A DNA stretch of 64,000 nucleotides from Desulfitobacterium dichloroeliminans LMG P-21439 (GCF_000243135.2 NC_019903.1:1650001-1714000), one strand, 5' to 3'; shown: positions 1 to 9,671, counted from the stretch's first letter. Notes: a model not told the origin generated them from the sequence alone. A program made the numbers and translations.

Positions 1-72
1 GGAAATTGGCAGCAAACTGAATTACAATTGAGGAAGGAAATGGAAAGAATAATTATAGACCATGGTCTATAG
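1..72 (+). CDS. C-terminal end of an upstream gene (possibly dephospho-CoA kinase)
   Basis: Frame 1 is open from the first base to a TAG at 70-72 and gives 23 residues beginning GNWQQTELQLRKEMERIIID. The amphipathic, charged tail resembles the last helix of CoaE, which often precedes a lytic transglycosylase gene in related clostridia. That identity is inference from context only, because too little sequence is present. The stop overlaps an 18-bp palindrome. Confidence 0.35.
   Translation, partial: GNWQQTELQLRKEMERIIIDHGL
54..71. promoter_or_regulatory. 18-bp perfect palindrome
   Basis: TATAGACCATGGTCTATA is a perfect palindrome ending in the stop codon of the upstream frame, 80 bp before the transglycosylase start. 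It could be an operator or a short RNA hairpin. No protein family is recognised for it. Confidence 0.3.
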
Positions 73-151
73 AATTAAATAATAACTTTAAAATAAGACG
101 CGTATTACACTTAAAGAATGCGTAAATACTGATGAAATTCAAGGAGTCCCT

Positions 152-745
152 ATGAAGAAAAAAGGGTTCAAAGTAAAACGTAAGAGAAGACGATCAGGAT
201 TTTCCTTTATCCTGATTCTCTTGGTGGCTGCAATTGCCTTATCTCAGACCCCAACCCTGAAAAAGGTGCTTTACCCCTATCCCTATCGAACTCTAATTGA
301 GGAATATGCAGTGCAATATGAGGTTGATCCTTTGCTTGTCATTTCCGTAATTCGCGCCGAGAGCACATTTCTCCCCTATTCCGAGTCTCACAAAGGGGCC
401 ATGGGCCTGATGCAGCTTATGCCGGATACTGCTAAATGGATTGCTGAAACCCTTGGCGATCAAAGCTTCAGCCAAAGCCAATTAAAAAAGCCGGGAAAGA
501 ATATACAGTATGGAACCTGGTACATAGCCGATTTGCAAAAGGAATTCCAAGATACTGAGCTCGTCTTGGCGGCTTACAATGGTGGGCGTGGGCATGTCAA
601 CGAGTGGCTAAAAACAGAACAGCTTAAGGTAGATGATTTAAAAATTGAGGATATCCCTTTTGGAGAAACCAGGGAATATGTGCAACGGGTCTTAGAGAAC
701 TATTCTAATTATCAGGAACTCTATGGGTTAAAGAAAACACGCTGA
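152..745 (+). CDS. membrane-anchored lytic transglycosylase (SLT domain)
   Basis: Predicted murein lytic transglycosylase, cleaving the MurNAc-GlcNAc bond outside the membrane. A very basic N-terminus (residues 2-15) precedes one hydrophobic segment (about 17-31), a signal anchor. The SLT domain follows: VIRAES carries the likely catalytic Glu70, GAMGLMQLMP (about 82-91) is the conserved Gly-Leu-Met-Gln motif, and AAYNGG lies further on. At 197 aa it is a typical minimal SLT protein with no LysM or other wall-binding module. The start follows AAGGAG at 140-145. It stands alone downstream of the partial gene. The exact substrate and role (growth, sporulation or secretion) cannot be read from sequence. 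Confidence 0.9.
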   Translation: MKKKGFKVKRKRRRSGFSFILILLVAAIALSQTPTLKKVLYPYPYRTLIEEYAVQYEVDPLLVISVIRAESTFLPYSESHKGAMGLMQLMPDTAKWIAETLGDQSFSQSQLKKPGKNIQYGTWYIADLQKEFQDTELVLAAYNGGRGHVNEWLKTEQLKVDDLKIEDIPFGETREYVQRVLENYSNYQELYGLKKTR

Positions 746-913
746 AAATTGAGCGTGTTTCTATATTGAGTGCTTTATTTCGCTGTTCTTTGTCGATACT
801 AAGACTATCTGAAGGTAACACATCTACTACTACGCACTATTTGATTTGTAAGAGAGGGATTCCAAGATCTTTTGGAGAATATGAAGAATATTGAACTAAG
901 GAGGTTGAGTTGT

Positions 914-1795
914 ATGAGTGAAGAGTTGAAACTAAAATCCCATTATCAGCTTGCTATTGTTGGGTGTGGGCCAGCTGGGATGTCGGCTGCTTTGAATGCC
1001 AAGATTAGAAATAAAGACTTTATTCTTTTAGGGAGTGATTTTTGCAGCCCAAAATTAGCTAAGGCACCACAGATTGATAACTACTTGGGCTTTCCGGAAA
1101 TTAAAGGGGAAGAGTTACGGCAACACTATCTGAATCACTTAAAATCCATGGGAATTGAAGTCACGACCTGGAAGGTCCTCAATATTTATCCCGGACCGCC
1201 TTTTACCTTAGTGGGTAATAATGAATCCTTTGAAGCTGATGCTGTGATTCTGGCCACAGGGGTATCACCGACCAAGCTTCTTCCTGGAGAGACAGAGCTT
1301 CTGGGTCGTGGGGTAGGCTATTGTGCGACCTGCGATGGTCCTTTGTACAAAGGAAAAAAAGTCGCCATTATTTCCTACAGTCATGAGGGTGAAGCGGAAG
1401 CTAATTTCATGGCTGAGCTTTGTTCGGAAGTATATTACATACCTTTCTATAAAGAAGTGGGTCAACTCGATTCAAGAATCATCCAAAAGAAGGCCAAGAT
1501 CAAAGAGATTTACGGGACTCAGCAAGTGGAGAAGCTGGTCTTGGATAGTGAGGAAATCATCGTAGATGGAGTCTTTGTCCTCCGAGAAAGCTTGCCGGCA
1601 GAGCAGATTGTTCCGGGGCTAGAAATGGACAAAGGAGCGATTAAGGTTAACCGGGATTTGGGGACCAATGTGCCGGGACTCTTCGCTGCAGGAGATTGCT
1701 CTGGGCAACCCTATCAGCTGAACAAAGCTGTTGGGGAAGGGGGCACTGCCGCCCTGAGTGCCATCAAGTATTTGGATGAGATGAAAAAAGGCTAG
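914..1795 (+). CDS. thioredoxin-reductase-like flavoprotein without the NADPH motif (FFTR/DDOR-like)
   Basis: 293 aa starting at ATG 914, nine bases after AAGGAGG at 898-904; an upstream in-frame ATG at 872 lacks such a site. The FAD-binding Rossmann motif VGCGPAGMSAA is at about 16-26. The redox pair is Cys137/Cys140 in YCATCDGPLYKGK, and the C-terminal FAD motif GLFAAGDCSG is present. In ordinary TrxB the CxxC segment is followed by a second nucleotide motif of type GGGxSA and a basic HRR motif. Here that stretch reads VAIISYSHEGEAEA, with neither. This resembles the ferredoxin-dependent flavin thioredoxin reductases and related disulfide oxidoreductases known from clostridia. The fold is certain; the electron donor is inferred. 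Confidence 0.8.
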   Translation: MSEELKLKSHYQLAIVGCGPAGMSAALNAKIRNKDFILLGSDFCSPKLAKAPQIDNYLGFPEIKGEELRQHYLNHLKSMGIEVTTWKVLNIYPGPPFTLVGNNESFEADAVILATGVSPTKLLPGETELLGRGVGYCATCDGPLYKGKKVAIISYSHEGEAEANFMAELCSEVYYIPFYKEVGQLDSRIIQKKAKIKEIYGTQQVEKLVLDSEEIIVDGVFVLRESLPAEQIVPGLEMDKGAIKVNRDLGTNVPGLFAAGDCSGQPYQLNKAVGEGGTAALSAIKYLDEMKKG

Positions 1796-1850
1796 ACTAA
1801 TCTTACACATCTTCTTCAAATTCCCAACCTTTGGGGATTTGCCCTATAAG

Positions 1851-1902
1851 AAAAGGCCATGGCTTAAGGAACCTTACAGTTCTTTGAGCAATGGCCTTTT
1901 TA
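1851..1902. terminator. bidirectional intrinsic terminator
   Basis: AAAAGGCCAT and ATGGCCTTTT form an inverted repeat with A-rich and T-rich outer ends. It lies between the convergent flavoprotein and thrB genes, so it can terminate both. Confidence 0.75.
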
Positions 1903-1914
1903 AATTATAACCTC

Positions 1915-2808
1915 TTAAATAACCGTCGCTCCCTCTGAGTCAACGGAGAGGAGGTAGGCCTTGGCTGTCAAGCCATGACTTGCTAAGTTGTCCAACATGG
2001 CTTGGGACACTTTTTCAGCCCTATCAGAAGAGACCAGAGCAAGGATGGTCGGCCCAGAGCCGCTAAGAGCAGAACCGTAGGCCCCAAAATCCAGTGCCAC
2101 TTGCAAAGTTTCCCCAAGACCGGGTACGAGGGCTGCTCGCTGGTTTTGGTGCAGCCGATCCTGCATGCCCTCCATGAGAAACTCATAGTTCCCGTGGATG
2201 AGGGCTTCTACCAATAGAGCTGTCCGGGAAAGATTAAAGACCGCATCGGAGCGAGATATTGATGTGGGCAGCACCTTGCGACTTTTTTCAGTGGACAGGT
2301 GGAAGTCGGGTACAATGGCTAAGGCAGTAAATAGAGGATTGGCTTGCAAGACTCTGGCGATTACCGAGGTCTCTGTGGATACGGCCAGAGTGATTCCCCC
2401 TAGAAGGGCAGGCGCCACATTATCGGGGTGCCCCTCGATACGATTGGCTAACTGAAGGATTTCCTGCTTGCTTAAGACGTCTCCGGCATATTCATTAGCC
2501 GCTACAAGTCCCCCCACGATGGCCGCTGAGCTACTGCCTAAACCACGTGTGGGAGGGACATTGTTCTCCAAAATCAGAGATACGGTGGGAATTTTAAACC
2601 CGATTTCAGTCCACAAGGTGCACATGCTTCGCCAGACGAGATTGGTATCATCTGTAGCAATGCCTGCGGAGTAGTCTCCTGTTAAGGTAATCTGAAAAGA
2701 ATCACTATTATTAATCTGGACAAAATTATATAAAGAAAGGGCCATGCCGAGGCAATCAAAACCTGGCCCCAAGTTGGCTGAAGTTGCGGGTATTCTGACA
2801 AAAACCAT
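1915..2808 (-). CDS. thrB: homoserine kinase
   Basis: ATP-dependent phosphorylation of homoserine to O-phosphohomoserine in the threonine pathway. 297 aa, the usual length. The N-terminus (residues 5-23) and the GHMP-kinase phosphate loop [12 protein letters not shown] (about 85-96) are typical of ThrB, and a C-terminal Gly-rich [10 protein letters not shown] motif matches GHMP motif 3. ATG at 2808 follows AAGGAGG with a 6-base gap. The gene lies 11 bp downstream of hom and is surely cotranscribed with it. No threonine synthase gene is seen in the window. Confidence 0.95.
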   Translation of the reverse strand: MVFVRIPATSANLGPGFDCLGMALSLYNFVQINNSDSFQITLTGDYSAGIATDDTNLVWRSMCTLWTEIGFKIPTVSLILENNVPPTRGLGSSSAAIVGGLVAANEYAGDVLSKQEILQLANRIEGHPDNVAPALLGGITLAVSTETSVIARVLQANPLFTALAIVPDFHLSTEKSRKVLPTSISRSDAVFNLSRTALLVEALIHGNYEFLMEGMQDRLHQNQRAALVPGLGETLQVALDFGAYGSALSGSGPTILALVSSDRAEKVSQAMLDNLASHGLTAKAYLLSVDSEGATVI

Positions 2809-2819
2809 GATGAGCCTCC

Positions 2820-4118
2820 TTATTCGTCGTTGAGTTCCCCCGATTCAAAGCGAATGACATTTTGAATGCTAAGGACTTTGCCATAAGCTCTGACGGAATC
2901 CAAAGCCTCGCGAAGCTGGGATTCTTGGCTAGGATGGGTCACAAGAACAATTTCAGCTTCATGGCGTTTCTTCTGCTTTTGAATAATCGAGGCAAAGCTA
3001 ACACTAGCTTCAGCAAAGAGTAAGGCCAAAGTAGCTAAAACTCTAGGTTCATCCTTGACTCGCAAGCGAATATAGAAAGCACTTTTGAAATCTTGCTCGC
3101 TCTTGATGGGTAATTCGTTATAGCAAGTACAATTGATGTTAGCAGTAGAATGAGTATTGAGGTTGCGAACCACCTGAATGATATCGGATACAACAGCGCT
3201 TCCGGTGGGAAGTGAACCGGCACCGCGACCATAGAACATGGTTTCGCCCACCGCATCTCCCACCAAATAGATGGCATTAAAGACCCCATTGACTGAAGCT
3301 AAAGGGTGAGTATTAGGTAAGATTGCTGGATGGACACGAACTTCTATACCATCTGCTTGAGATTTGGCCACAGCCAAAAGCTTAATTGTTGAATCTAATT
3401 CTCGAGCATAGGCAATATCCTCGGCAGTGATTTTGGAGATTCCTTCTACATAAACATCATTGACTGTAACTCGAGAGTTGAAGGCGATGGAAGAAAGTAT
3501 GGCTAGTTTGCGCGCCGCATCTAAGCCATCCACGTCCGCCGAAGGATCGGCTTCGGCATAGCCCAGCATTTGAGCTTCTTCTAACACCTCTTGATAGTCT
3601 CGGCCCTGTTCGGTCATAGCAGTCAAGATGTAGTTGGTGGTGCCATTGATAATCCCCAAAACCTCTGTGATTTTGTTGCCGGCTAGGGACTGCTTTAGAG
3701 CAGCGATAATGGGAATCCCGCCGGCCACACTGGCTTCAAATAAAAGGTCTTTACCGGCTTCTTTGGCGGCATCTAAGAGTTCATGGCCATGGATGGCTAG
3801 TAGATCCTTATTTGCGGTAACGACGTTTTTGCCGTTTTTAAAGGCTTCTAAGATATAGGTTCGAGCCGGTTCTATCCCACCCATGGCTTCGACCACCACA
3901 TGGATTTGGGGGTCGGCGAGAATATCCTCGACTTGATCTGTAAGTGTAAAATCCCCTTGTATATTGCGAGGGGCATTCAGGTTCCGCACCAGCACTTTGG
4001 AAACCTTAATTCGAGTTTGGCAACGGTTCTGTATATCACTAGCATTCTGCTGGAGTATCTGAATTACGCCACTACCGACGGTTCCGAGACCCAAAAGTCC
4101 GATTGAAACTTCCTGCAT
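2820..4118 (-). CDS. hom: homoserine dehydrogenase with C-terminal ACT domain
   Basis: NAD(P)H-dependent reduction of aspartate semialdehyde to homoserine, the branch point to Thr and Met. 432 aa. The N-terminal Rossmann motif [12 protein letters not shown] is at about residues 7-18, [10 protein letters not shown] and [10 protein letters not shown] follow, and the catalytic region contains TNYILT. The last 80 or so residues (from about [17 protein letters not shown]) form an ACT domain, which in this family mediates threonine feedback inhibition. The RBS is GGAGG upstream of ATG 4118. It heads a two-gene hom-thrB operon divergent from ilvE. Confidence 0.95.
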   Translation of the reverse strand: MQEVSIGLLGLGTVGSGVIQILQQNASDIQNRCQTRIKVSKVLVRNLNAPRNIQGDFTLTDQVEDILADPQIHVVVEAMGGIEPARTYILEAFKNGKNVVTANKDLLAIHGHELLDAAKEAGKDLLFEASVAGGIPIIAALKQSLAGNKITEVLGIINGTTNYILTAMTEQGRDYQEVLEEAQMLGYAEADPSADVDGLDAARKLAILSSIAFNSRVTVNDVYVEGISKITAEDIAYARELDSTIKLLAVAKSQADGIEVRVHPAILPNTHPLASVNGVFNAIYLVGDAVGETMFYGRGAGSLPTGSAVVSDIIQVVRNLNTHSTANINCTCYNELPIKSEQDFKSAFYIRLRVKDEPRVLATLALLFAEASVSFASIIQKQKKRHEAEIVLVTHPSQESQLREALDSVRAYGKVLSIQNVIRFESGELNDE

Positions 4119-4169
4119 TGAACTTCCTCCAATCCGTTTCCAGAAAACAAATGTATTCGCATTGTGGAC

Positions 4170-4198
4170 ATTATAATATGGTTTTTTTTCTTTGACAA
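4170..4198 (-). promoter_or_regulatory. sigma-A promoter for hom-thrB
   Basis: On the minus strand, TTGTCA (4193-4198), a 17-bp spacer and TATAAT (4170-4175) form a near-consensus promoter pointing at hom, 52 bp before its start. Confidence 0.75.
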
Positions 4199-4215
4199 GA
4201 GTTTTTCAAAATAGG

Positions 4216-4244
4216 TTGACACTGTTAGTTGTGTATTATAAACT
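4216..4244 (+). promoter_or_regulatory. sigma-A promoter for the ilvE riboswitch transcript
   Basis: TTGACA at 4216-4221 is a consensus -35. TATAAA (4237-4242, spacer 15) or TAAACT (4239-4244, spacer 17) can act as the -10. Transcription would begin just ahead of the riboswitch. Confidence 0.6.
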
Positions 4245-4274
4245 TATTTATAAATGAATGAATGTATTATAACA

Positions 4275-4413
4275 GAAGGAAGTGTACCTAGGGTTCCGGG
4301 AAATTCTCCGACTGGTCCGAGCGGTACAAGATCCAGAGTATGGATTTACACCGTGGGCAGAAAAAACCCGAGCGGAAAGTTCCTCCAAAGTGCAAGGAAC
4401 ACCGCTCGGTTTT
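4275..4413 (+). promoter_or_regulatory. ykkC-family riboswitch (subtype 2a, ppGpp-sensing) with expression-platform terminator
   Basis: The ykkC landmarks appear in order: CTAGGGTTCCG (about 4288-4298), ACTGGTCCGAG (4311-4321), then ACACCGTGGG and AACCCGAGCGG (4350-4375). The gene downstream is ilvE of a branched-chain amino acid operon. ykkC RNAs of subtype 1 sense guanidine, 2b PRPP and 2a ppGpp. The 2a class is the one reported ahead of ilv genes, and Desulfitobacterium ilvE is, as I recall, a model example. The ligand assignment is therefore from context plus known family behaviour. The last aptamer strand (CCGAGCGG, 4368-4375) is also the left arm of the terminator, so ligand binding should prevent termination. 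Confidence 0.85.
4368..4413 (+). terminator. riboswitch-controlled intrinsic terminator
   Basis: CCGAGCGG (4368-4375) pairs with CCGCTCGG (4402-4409), with an inner GTTCCT/AGGAAC stem, followed by TTTT at 4410-4413. Its left arm is shared with the aptamer, the expected ON-switch arrangement. Confidence 0.85.
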
Positions 4414-4564
4414 CTATTTAGATAGCTACCATCAGTATTATTTTCGTTTTATTGAGTGATATCTTATTGAGAATCTTGACGTAAGCCAAGTTCTATAATT
4501 TCATAGTGGGGTGTAGAGAAGAACCATTTGCTTTCTTAACTTATGAATAGAAGGGGAGATTTTT

Positions 4565-5443
4565 ATGGAAAAGCTTATTTATCTTAATGGGGAGTATCTA
4601 ACAACAGAAGAGGCCAAGATATCAGTTTTTGATCATGGTTTTCTCTATGGGGATGGAATCTTTGAAGGCATTCGGGCTTATCATGGCAGAGTATTCAAAT
4701 GTCAGGAGCATCTAGATCGCCTCTACGAATCAGCTAAAACGATTATGTTAAATATCGGCATCTCTAAGTCTGAGATGGAAGAGGTTCTTTGCGGTACCTT
4801 GAGAAAAAACAACTTGGACAATGCCTATATTCGTTTAGTAGTTACCCGTGGAGTGGGAGACTTAGGTTTGGATCCTAACAACTGCAAAGCGGCAAGTATT
4901 ATCTGTATTGCAGACCAAATTAAAATATATCCTCAACACATGTACGAGAATGGGCTCGAAGTCAAAACAGTTGCCGTCCGTCGGACAAATCCGGATTCCC
5001 TTAGCCCACGAGTAAAATCCTTAAACTACTTGAATAATATTATGGCCAAGATCGAATCCACTCAAGCAGGTGTGGTCGAAGCCATCATGTTGACCCAAGA
5101 AGGTTATGTGGTGGAAGGAACTGCGGATAATATTTTCATCATGCGCCGGGGCGCCTTGCTGACACCGCCTTTATCCGCTGGATGTCTTGAAGGGGTCACC
5201 CGTAATGCTGTCATTGCCTTAGCTAAGAAGGCAGGTCTTGAAGTTCGAGAAGAGCTGTTTAACCGCCATGATGTTTACAATGCTGAGGAGTGTTTCTTGA
5301 CCGGAACCGCTGCTGAATTGATCCCCGTAGTTCAAGCAGATGGTCGGGTCATCGGCGATGGAAAACCGGGAAACGTGTTTAAAGATCTCTTGCAGGATTT
5401 CCGTGCTTTGACTCTGGTCGACGGGGTTCTTATTAATAAGTAG
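4565..5443 (+). CDS. ilvE: branched-chain amino acid aminotransferase
   Basis: PLP enzyme that makes Leu, Ile and Val from their 2-keto acids with glutamate. 292 aa, fold-type IV. FDHGFLYGDGIFEGIRAY (about 22-39) is the class signature, Lys151 in RVKSLNYLNN is the likely Schiff-base lysine, and GYVVEGTADNIF and TGTAAEL are conserved cofactor-binding segments. ATG 4565 follows AGGGGAG. It is the first gene after the riboswitch. D-amino-acid transaminase is a structural relative, but the ilv context favours IlvE. Confidence 0.93.
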   Translation: MEKLIYLNGEYLTTEEAKISVFDHGFLYGDGIFEGIRAYHGRVFKCQEHLDRLYESAKTIMLNIGISKSEMEEVLCGTLRKNNLDNAYIRLVVTRGVGDLGLDPNNCKAASIICIADQIKIYPQHMYENGLEVKTVAVRRTNPDSLSPRVKSLNYLNNIMAKIESTQAGVVEAIMLTQEGYVVEGTADNIFIMRRGALLTPPLSAGCLEGVTRNAVIALAKKAGLEVREELFNRHDVYNAEECFLTGTAAELIPVVQADGRVIGDGKPGNVFKDLLQDFRALTLVDGVLINK

Positions 5444-5633
5444 GTAATAATTAGGAATGACGCATTGGGTAAGTTCGGAAGTAATGTTACAATATGCTTA
5501 GGACCTGCAGTCCAAAATGTACCAAGGAAAGCTGCAGGAAAAGTAATATATAATTTTAAAGGCATTTGAAAAGACAGTTTGCAAAATAATCAATAGATTT
5601 TTTATATCTATGTTAAAGGAGTGGAGAGGAAGA

Positions 5634-7328
5634 ATGAACAGCAATACAGTAAAAGCAGGTATTGACCGAGCGCCCCATCGTTCTCTTCTGAAAGCATTAG
5701 GACTTACCGATCGTGAGATTGAAAAACCTTTTATTGGGGTCGTAAATTCTTTTACAGAGCTAGTTCCAGGTCATATGCATCTTCGTCAAGTTGCCGAAGC
5801 AGTGAAAGCTGGCATTCGTGAAAACGGTGGAACACCTTTTGAGTTCTCCACGATAGCTGTCTGTGACGGGCTTGCTATGGGTCATGAAGGTATGCATTAT
5901 TCCCTAGCGAGTCGTGAAATAGTAGCTGATGCAATTGAAGTTGTGGCTAAGGGTCACCAATTGGATGCTTTGGTTTTAATCCCAAGTTGTGACAAAGTCG
6001 TTCCAGGAATGTTGATGGCGGCCATGCGCTTAAATATACCTGCCATTGTGGTCAGTGGCGGTCCCATGTTACCGGGACGATTTGAGGGTGCTCCCGTCAC
6101 CCTGAGCACCGTATTTGAAGGGGTCGGTCAGGTACACGCCGGTAAAAAAGATGAAGCTTGGCTCCATGAGTTAGAGTCCAAGGCTTGCCCCACTTGCGGT
6201 TCATGCGCGGGGATGTTTACTGCCAACTCTATGAATTGTTTAACTGAAGCCCTCGGTTTGGCTTTACCTGGTAATGGCACGATTCCCGCAGTCTATTCGG
6301 AGCGGTTAATTCTTGCCAAGGAAACCGGTTATCAAGTTATGGAGCTGTATCGCCAAAATATTAGACCTCGGGACATCGTTACCCAAACTACCTTGAAAAA
6401 CGGGGTGGCTCTCGATATGGCCCTAGGTTGCTCCACCAATACCATTTTGCATCTACCGGCTATTGCCAATGAAGGGGACATAGTCTGGGAGTTGAGCAAA
6501 GTGAATGAAGTCAGTGAAAAAACTCCCCAAATCTGCAAATTAGCACCCGCCTCAGAGACACCCTTAGCAGCACTTCATGAAGCGGGCGGCGTCAGTGCCG
6601 TACTCAAACAATTGCTTGATGCTGGTTTAATCGACGGATCGACTCTGACTGCCTCCGGGGTAACTATGGCTGAACGACTAAAGCAGGCTAGAGTTGTGGA
6701 TAGGGATATTATTCGCCCGCAATCCGAACCCTTCTCTCAAAGAGGGGGATTGCGTATCCTCTATGGAAACTTAGCTCCTGAAGGTGCGGTGATTAAGCAG
6801 GGGGCACTAAAGAGCCAGGATTTTGTCTTCGAGGGTAAGGCCAAGGTGTTCAATGGTGAAGATCCTGCAGCTGAAGCTATTCGCAACCTAGAGATTAAAG
6901 CCGGTGATGTAGTTGTTATTCGTTATGAAGGGCCTAAGGGCGGACCGGGCATGAGAGAAATGCTAGGGCCTACAGCTACTCTGGCAGGCATGGGTCTTGA
7001 CGCTGAGGTGGCGTTAATCACCGATGGGCGTTTCTCCGGTGCCAGCCGTGGGCTCTCTATCGGCCATGTATCACCGGAAGCAGCCATCGGAGGCGATATT
7101 GCTCTTTTAGAGGATGGAGATACTATTCGTATCGATATCGGCAAAGGCCAGCTGGAATGGGTTGTTTCAGAGGAAGAAAGAAGTCAACGCAGAAAAGAAT
7201 TTGATGCAAAAGCAATGCAAAGCGACCATCTCAAGCCCGAATTAAGCAAGGGCTACCTGGGACGGTATGCCTACTTTGTGCAATCTGCTTCAAAAGGAGC
7301 GGCCTTACGACGATTGAAGGGGGAATAA
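5634..7328 (+). CDS. ilvD: dihydroxy-acid dehydratase
   Basis: Fe-S dehydratase converting 2,3-dihydroxy-isovalerate/methylvalerate to the keto acids. The start chosen is ATG 5634 ([18 protein letters not shown]), the conserved N-terminus, giving 564 aa. The track-style upstream ATG at 5610 adds eight residues not expected in the family. Cluster ligands lie in [10 protein letters not shown] and [16 protein letters not shown]; the C-terminal [19 protein letters not shown] motif is intact. About 190 bp separate it from ilvE, with only a weak hairpin (CCTGCAG/CTGCAGG, 5504-5538) between. Three bases separate it from ilvB. Confidence 0.95.
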   Translation: MNSNTVKAGIDRAPHRSLLKALGLTDREIEKPFIGVVNSFTELVPGHMHLRQVAEAVKAGIRENGGTPFEFSTIAVCDGLAMGHEGMHYSLASREIVADAIEVVAKGHQLDALVLIPSCDKVVPGMLMAAMRLNIPAIVVSGGPMLPGRFEGAPVTLSTVFEGVGQVHAGKKDEAWLHELESKACPTCGSCAGMFTANSMNCLTEALGLALPGNGTIPAVYSERLILAKETGYQVMELYRQNIRPRDIVTQTTLKNGVALDMALGCSTNTILHLPAIANEGDIVWELSKVNEVSEKTPQICKLAPASETPLAALHEAGGVSAVLKQLLDAGLIDGSTLTASGVTMAERLKQARVVDRDIIRPQSEPFSQRGGLRILYGNLAPEGAVIKQGALKSQDFVFEGKAKVFNGEDPAAEAIRNLEIKAGDVVVIRYEGPKGGPGMREMLGPTATLAGMGLDAEVALITDGRFSGASRGLSIGHVSPEAAIGGDIALLEDGDTIRIDIGKGQLEWVVSEEERSQRRKEFDAKAMQSDHLKPELSKGYLGRYAYFVQSASKGAALRRLKGE

Positions 7329-7331
7329 AGT

Positions 7332-9020
7332 ATGGGGAAAGATAAGGAGTGTACCACATATGCGACAGGGGCAGCACTCTTGCTGGATTCTTTAGTTCAA
7401 GAAGGGGTAGAAGTCCTTTTTGGGTATCCCGGCGGTGCAGTTTTACCCATTTATGATGCCCTAATCAACTGCTCCATTAAGCATATATTGCCACGTCATG
7501 AGCAAACAGCAGTCCATGCGGCTGATGCCTTTGCCCGTGTCAGCGGAAAAGTGGGGGTCTGTCTCGCCACTTCCGGTCCAGGGGCGACCAATCTGGTTAC
7601 AGGTATTGCCAATGCTTATATGGATTCTATACCCATTGTGGTATTAACGGGCCAAGTGCCCACCAACCTCTTGGGAACGGATTCTTTCCAAGAGGTAGAT
7701 ATCGCCGGGATCACTCTTCCAATCACAAAACACTCCTATATTGTCAAAGATCCACGGCAGATTCCACGGATAGTCAAGGAAGCCTTTCATATTGCCAGCA
7801 CAGGACGACCCGGCCCCGTCTTAATTGATTTGCCGAAAGACGTTCTATCAGCAACGGATGTGGTTCCTGACTCGTCAGAACTGCATTTGAAGAGTTATAA
7901 GTACTTTAGCAAAGGAAACGCTGGACAGATCGAGGAAGCGGCTCGTGTCATTGCCCAATCCCAACGCCCTGTTCTTTATGCGGGGGGTGGAGTCGTTACA
8001 GCTGGAGCCAGTGAAATTCTCCAAGAAGTGGCTGAAGGTGCCAATCTTCCGGTGGTCACCACCTTGATGGGAATTGGTAGCATGCCCACAAGCCATCCTA
8101 ACGTCCTTGGCATGGTAGGCATGCACGGAACGATAACCGCAAATTACGCGGTGGATGATTGTGATCTTCTTATCGCTGTAGGGGTACGGTTTGATGATCG
8201 CGTCACCAGTGGCTTGGGTCATCGATTTGCTACAAAAGCCAAAATCATTCATATTGACATCGATCCCGCTGAGATAAGCAAAGTCGTGCGGACCAATGTC
8301 CCCATCGTCGGAAATGCTAAATTAGTTTTAGAAGAACTTCTGCCACGCTTAACTCCACCTACTATCTCAACTTGGTGGGATCAAATCCACCTCTGGCAAG
8401 AAGAAAAACCTAAAGTCACTGATCCCACTGTGTTAAATCCTCAGGTTATTATCGAGACCCTTGGGGAAGTGGCTGGGAAAGATGACATCGTGGCCACGGA
8501 TGTAGGACAGCATCAAATGTGGGCAGCGCAAAGTTTTCCTGTCCCGGGAGCTCGCCAGTTTATTACCAGTGGTGGACTGGGAACTATGGGCTTTGGCTTG
8601 CCGGCAGCGATCGGATCACAAGTAGCAGCCCCCAATGCAACAGTTTTTCTGGTGACCGGGGACGGTTCTTTCCAAATGAGTATCCAGGAGCTTGCCACTG
8701 CCGTTCAATATAAGCTCCCCGTGAAAATCATTCTGATGAATAATGGAGTTTTGGGAATGGTTCGCCAGTTACAAAAAGTCTTCTGTGATGAACGCTATAA
8801 TCAAATCCAACTTTCCGCCAATCCAGACTTCATTAAGATTGCCGATGCTTATGGTATTCACGGAATCCGCGTCACTGAGGTTTCGCAAGTACGGGATGCC
8901 CTATTAGAAGCCATCCATCATCCCGGCCCAGTTCTGATGGACTTTGTAATTTCCGAAGATGAAGTGGTGTACCCCATGGTTCCCCCGGGGAAGGCACTCA
9001 CAGAAATGCTGGGGAGGTAA
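7332..9020 (+). CDS. ilvB: acetolactate synthase, large (catalytic) subunit
   Basis: ThDP- and FAD-dependent condensation of pyruvate to acetolactate or 2-aceto-2-hydroxybutyrate. 562 aa. VLFGYPGGAVLPIYDAL and PRHEQTAVHAADAFAR with the ThDP-activating Glu57 lie in the N-terminal domain; the C-terminal ThDP motif GDGSFQMS...NNGVLGMV is present. The ATG lies 3 bp after the ilvD stop. The anabolic form is indicated by the partner ilvN immediately downstream, distinguishing it from catabolic AlsS. Confidence 0.95.
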   Translation: MGKDKECTTYATGAALLLDSLVQEGVEVLFGYPGGAVLPIYDALINCSIKHILPRHEQTAVHAADAFARVSGKVGVCLATSGPGATNLVTGIANAYMDSIPIVVLTGQVPTNLLGTDSFQEVDIAGITLPITKHSYIVKDPRQIPRIVKEAFHIASTGRPGPVLIDLPKDVLSATDVVPDSSELHLKSYKYFSKGNAGQIEEAARVIAQSQRPVLYAGGGVVTAGASEILQEVAEGANLPVVTTLMGIGSMPTSHPNVLGMVGMHGTITANYAVDDCDLLIAVGVRFDDRVTSGLGHRFATKAKIIHIDIDPAEISKVVRTNVPIVGNAKLVLEELLPRLTPPTISTWWDQIHLWQEEKPKVTDPTVLNPQVIIETLGEVAGKDDIVATDVGQHQMWAAQSFPVPGARQFITSGGLGTMGFGLPAAIGSQVAAPNATVFLVTGDGSFQMSIQELATAVQYKLPVKIILMNNGVLGMVRQLQKVFCDERYNQIQLSANPDFIKIADAYGIHGIRVTEVSQVRDALLEAIHHPGPVLMDFVISEDEVVYPMVPPGKALTEMLGR

Positions 9021-9024
9021 AGAT

Positions 9025-9504
9025 ATGTTGCATACTTTAGCTGTTCTTGTGGAAAATAACCCAGGAGTACTAACCCGGGTGGCCGGTTTATTCGCCCGCC
9101 GGGCATACAATATCAATAGCCTTTCCGTCTGCCAAACAGAGAATCCCGGTATTTCTCGGATGACCATTGTCGTTGATGGGGATGAAACAGTCATAGAACA
9201 GGTCTCCAAGCAGCTTCATAAGCTGGTGGTGGTTCATAAGGTAGTGGATTTGACCAAAGAAACTGTCGTAGATCGGGAACTGGCCTTAGTTCGCATTAAG
9301 GTAAAAGCGGATACTCGTTTGGAAATTCTACAGATAGTGGATGTCTTCCGGGGTAGAGTAGTGGACATGGGTCGCAGCAATCTTACCGTAGAACTCACCG
9401 GAGATGAAGAAAAGATTGACGCCTTCGTGCGGACCATTCGTCCTTTTGGATTAATGGAATTGGTTCGAACAGGTAAAATCGCCATTACCCGCTTAGATAG
9501 TTAA
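9025..9504 (+). CDS. ilvN: acetolactate synthase, small (regulatory) subunit
   Basis: 159 aa from ATG 9025, behind GGGGAGG at 9011-9017. An upstream in-frame start at 8959 would overlap ilvB and is not needed. The ACT domain is at residues 1-75 (MLHTLAVLVENNPGVLTRVA is the usual start), followed by the C-terminal ALS_ss_C domain. It activates IlvB and confers valine feedback inhibition. Cotranscribed with ilvB (4-bp gap). Confidence 0.95.
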   Translation: MLHTLAVLVENNPGVLTRVAGLFARRAYNINSLSVCQTENPGISRMTIVVDGDETVIEQVSKQLHKLVVVHKVVDLTKETVVDRELALVRIKVKADTRLEILQIVDVFRGRVVDMGRSNLTVELTGDEEKIDAFVRTIRPFGLMELVRTGKIAITRLDS

Positions 9505-9566
9505 GATGTATCCCACAAGGGTAAGAATCATATTGTTATAAAAACACTTTATTAGTTCTCTTCCTG

Positions 9567-9595
9567 TTGTAGAACAGTGAATAATATGTTATTAT
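9567..9595 (+). promoter_or_regulatory. possible internal promoter before ilvC
   Basis: TTGTAG (9567-9572), 17-bp spacer, TATTAT (9590-9595), in the 167-bp ilvN-ilvC gap. It could allow ilvC-leuCDB expression independent of the upstream riboswitch. Confidence 0.4.
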
Positions 9596-9671
9596 TAGAA
9601 CTATAAAATAAGTTGCTTATCATAAAAAAACTAAGATAATCCACTAGGATTCAAGAAGGAGCGTTTTATCA

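Noticed and set aside
4119-4564. CodY box at the ilvE/hom divergent region
   Set aside because: No AATTTTCNGAAAATT-like sequence with acceptable match; control is explained by the riboswitch.
7875-8252. 125-aa ORF antisense to ilvB
   Set aside because: Shadow of a highly conserved gene in another frame; no RBS and no family resemblance.
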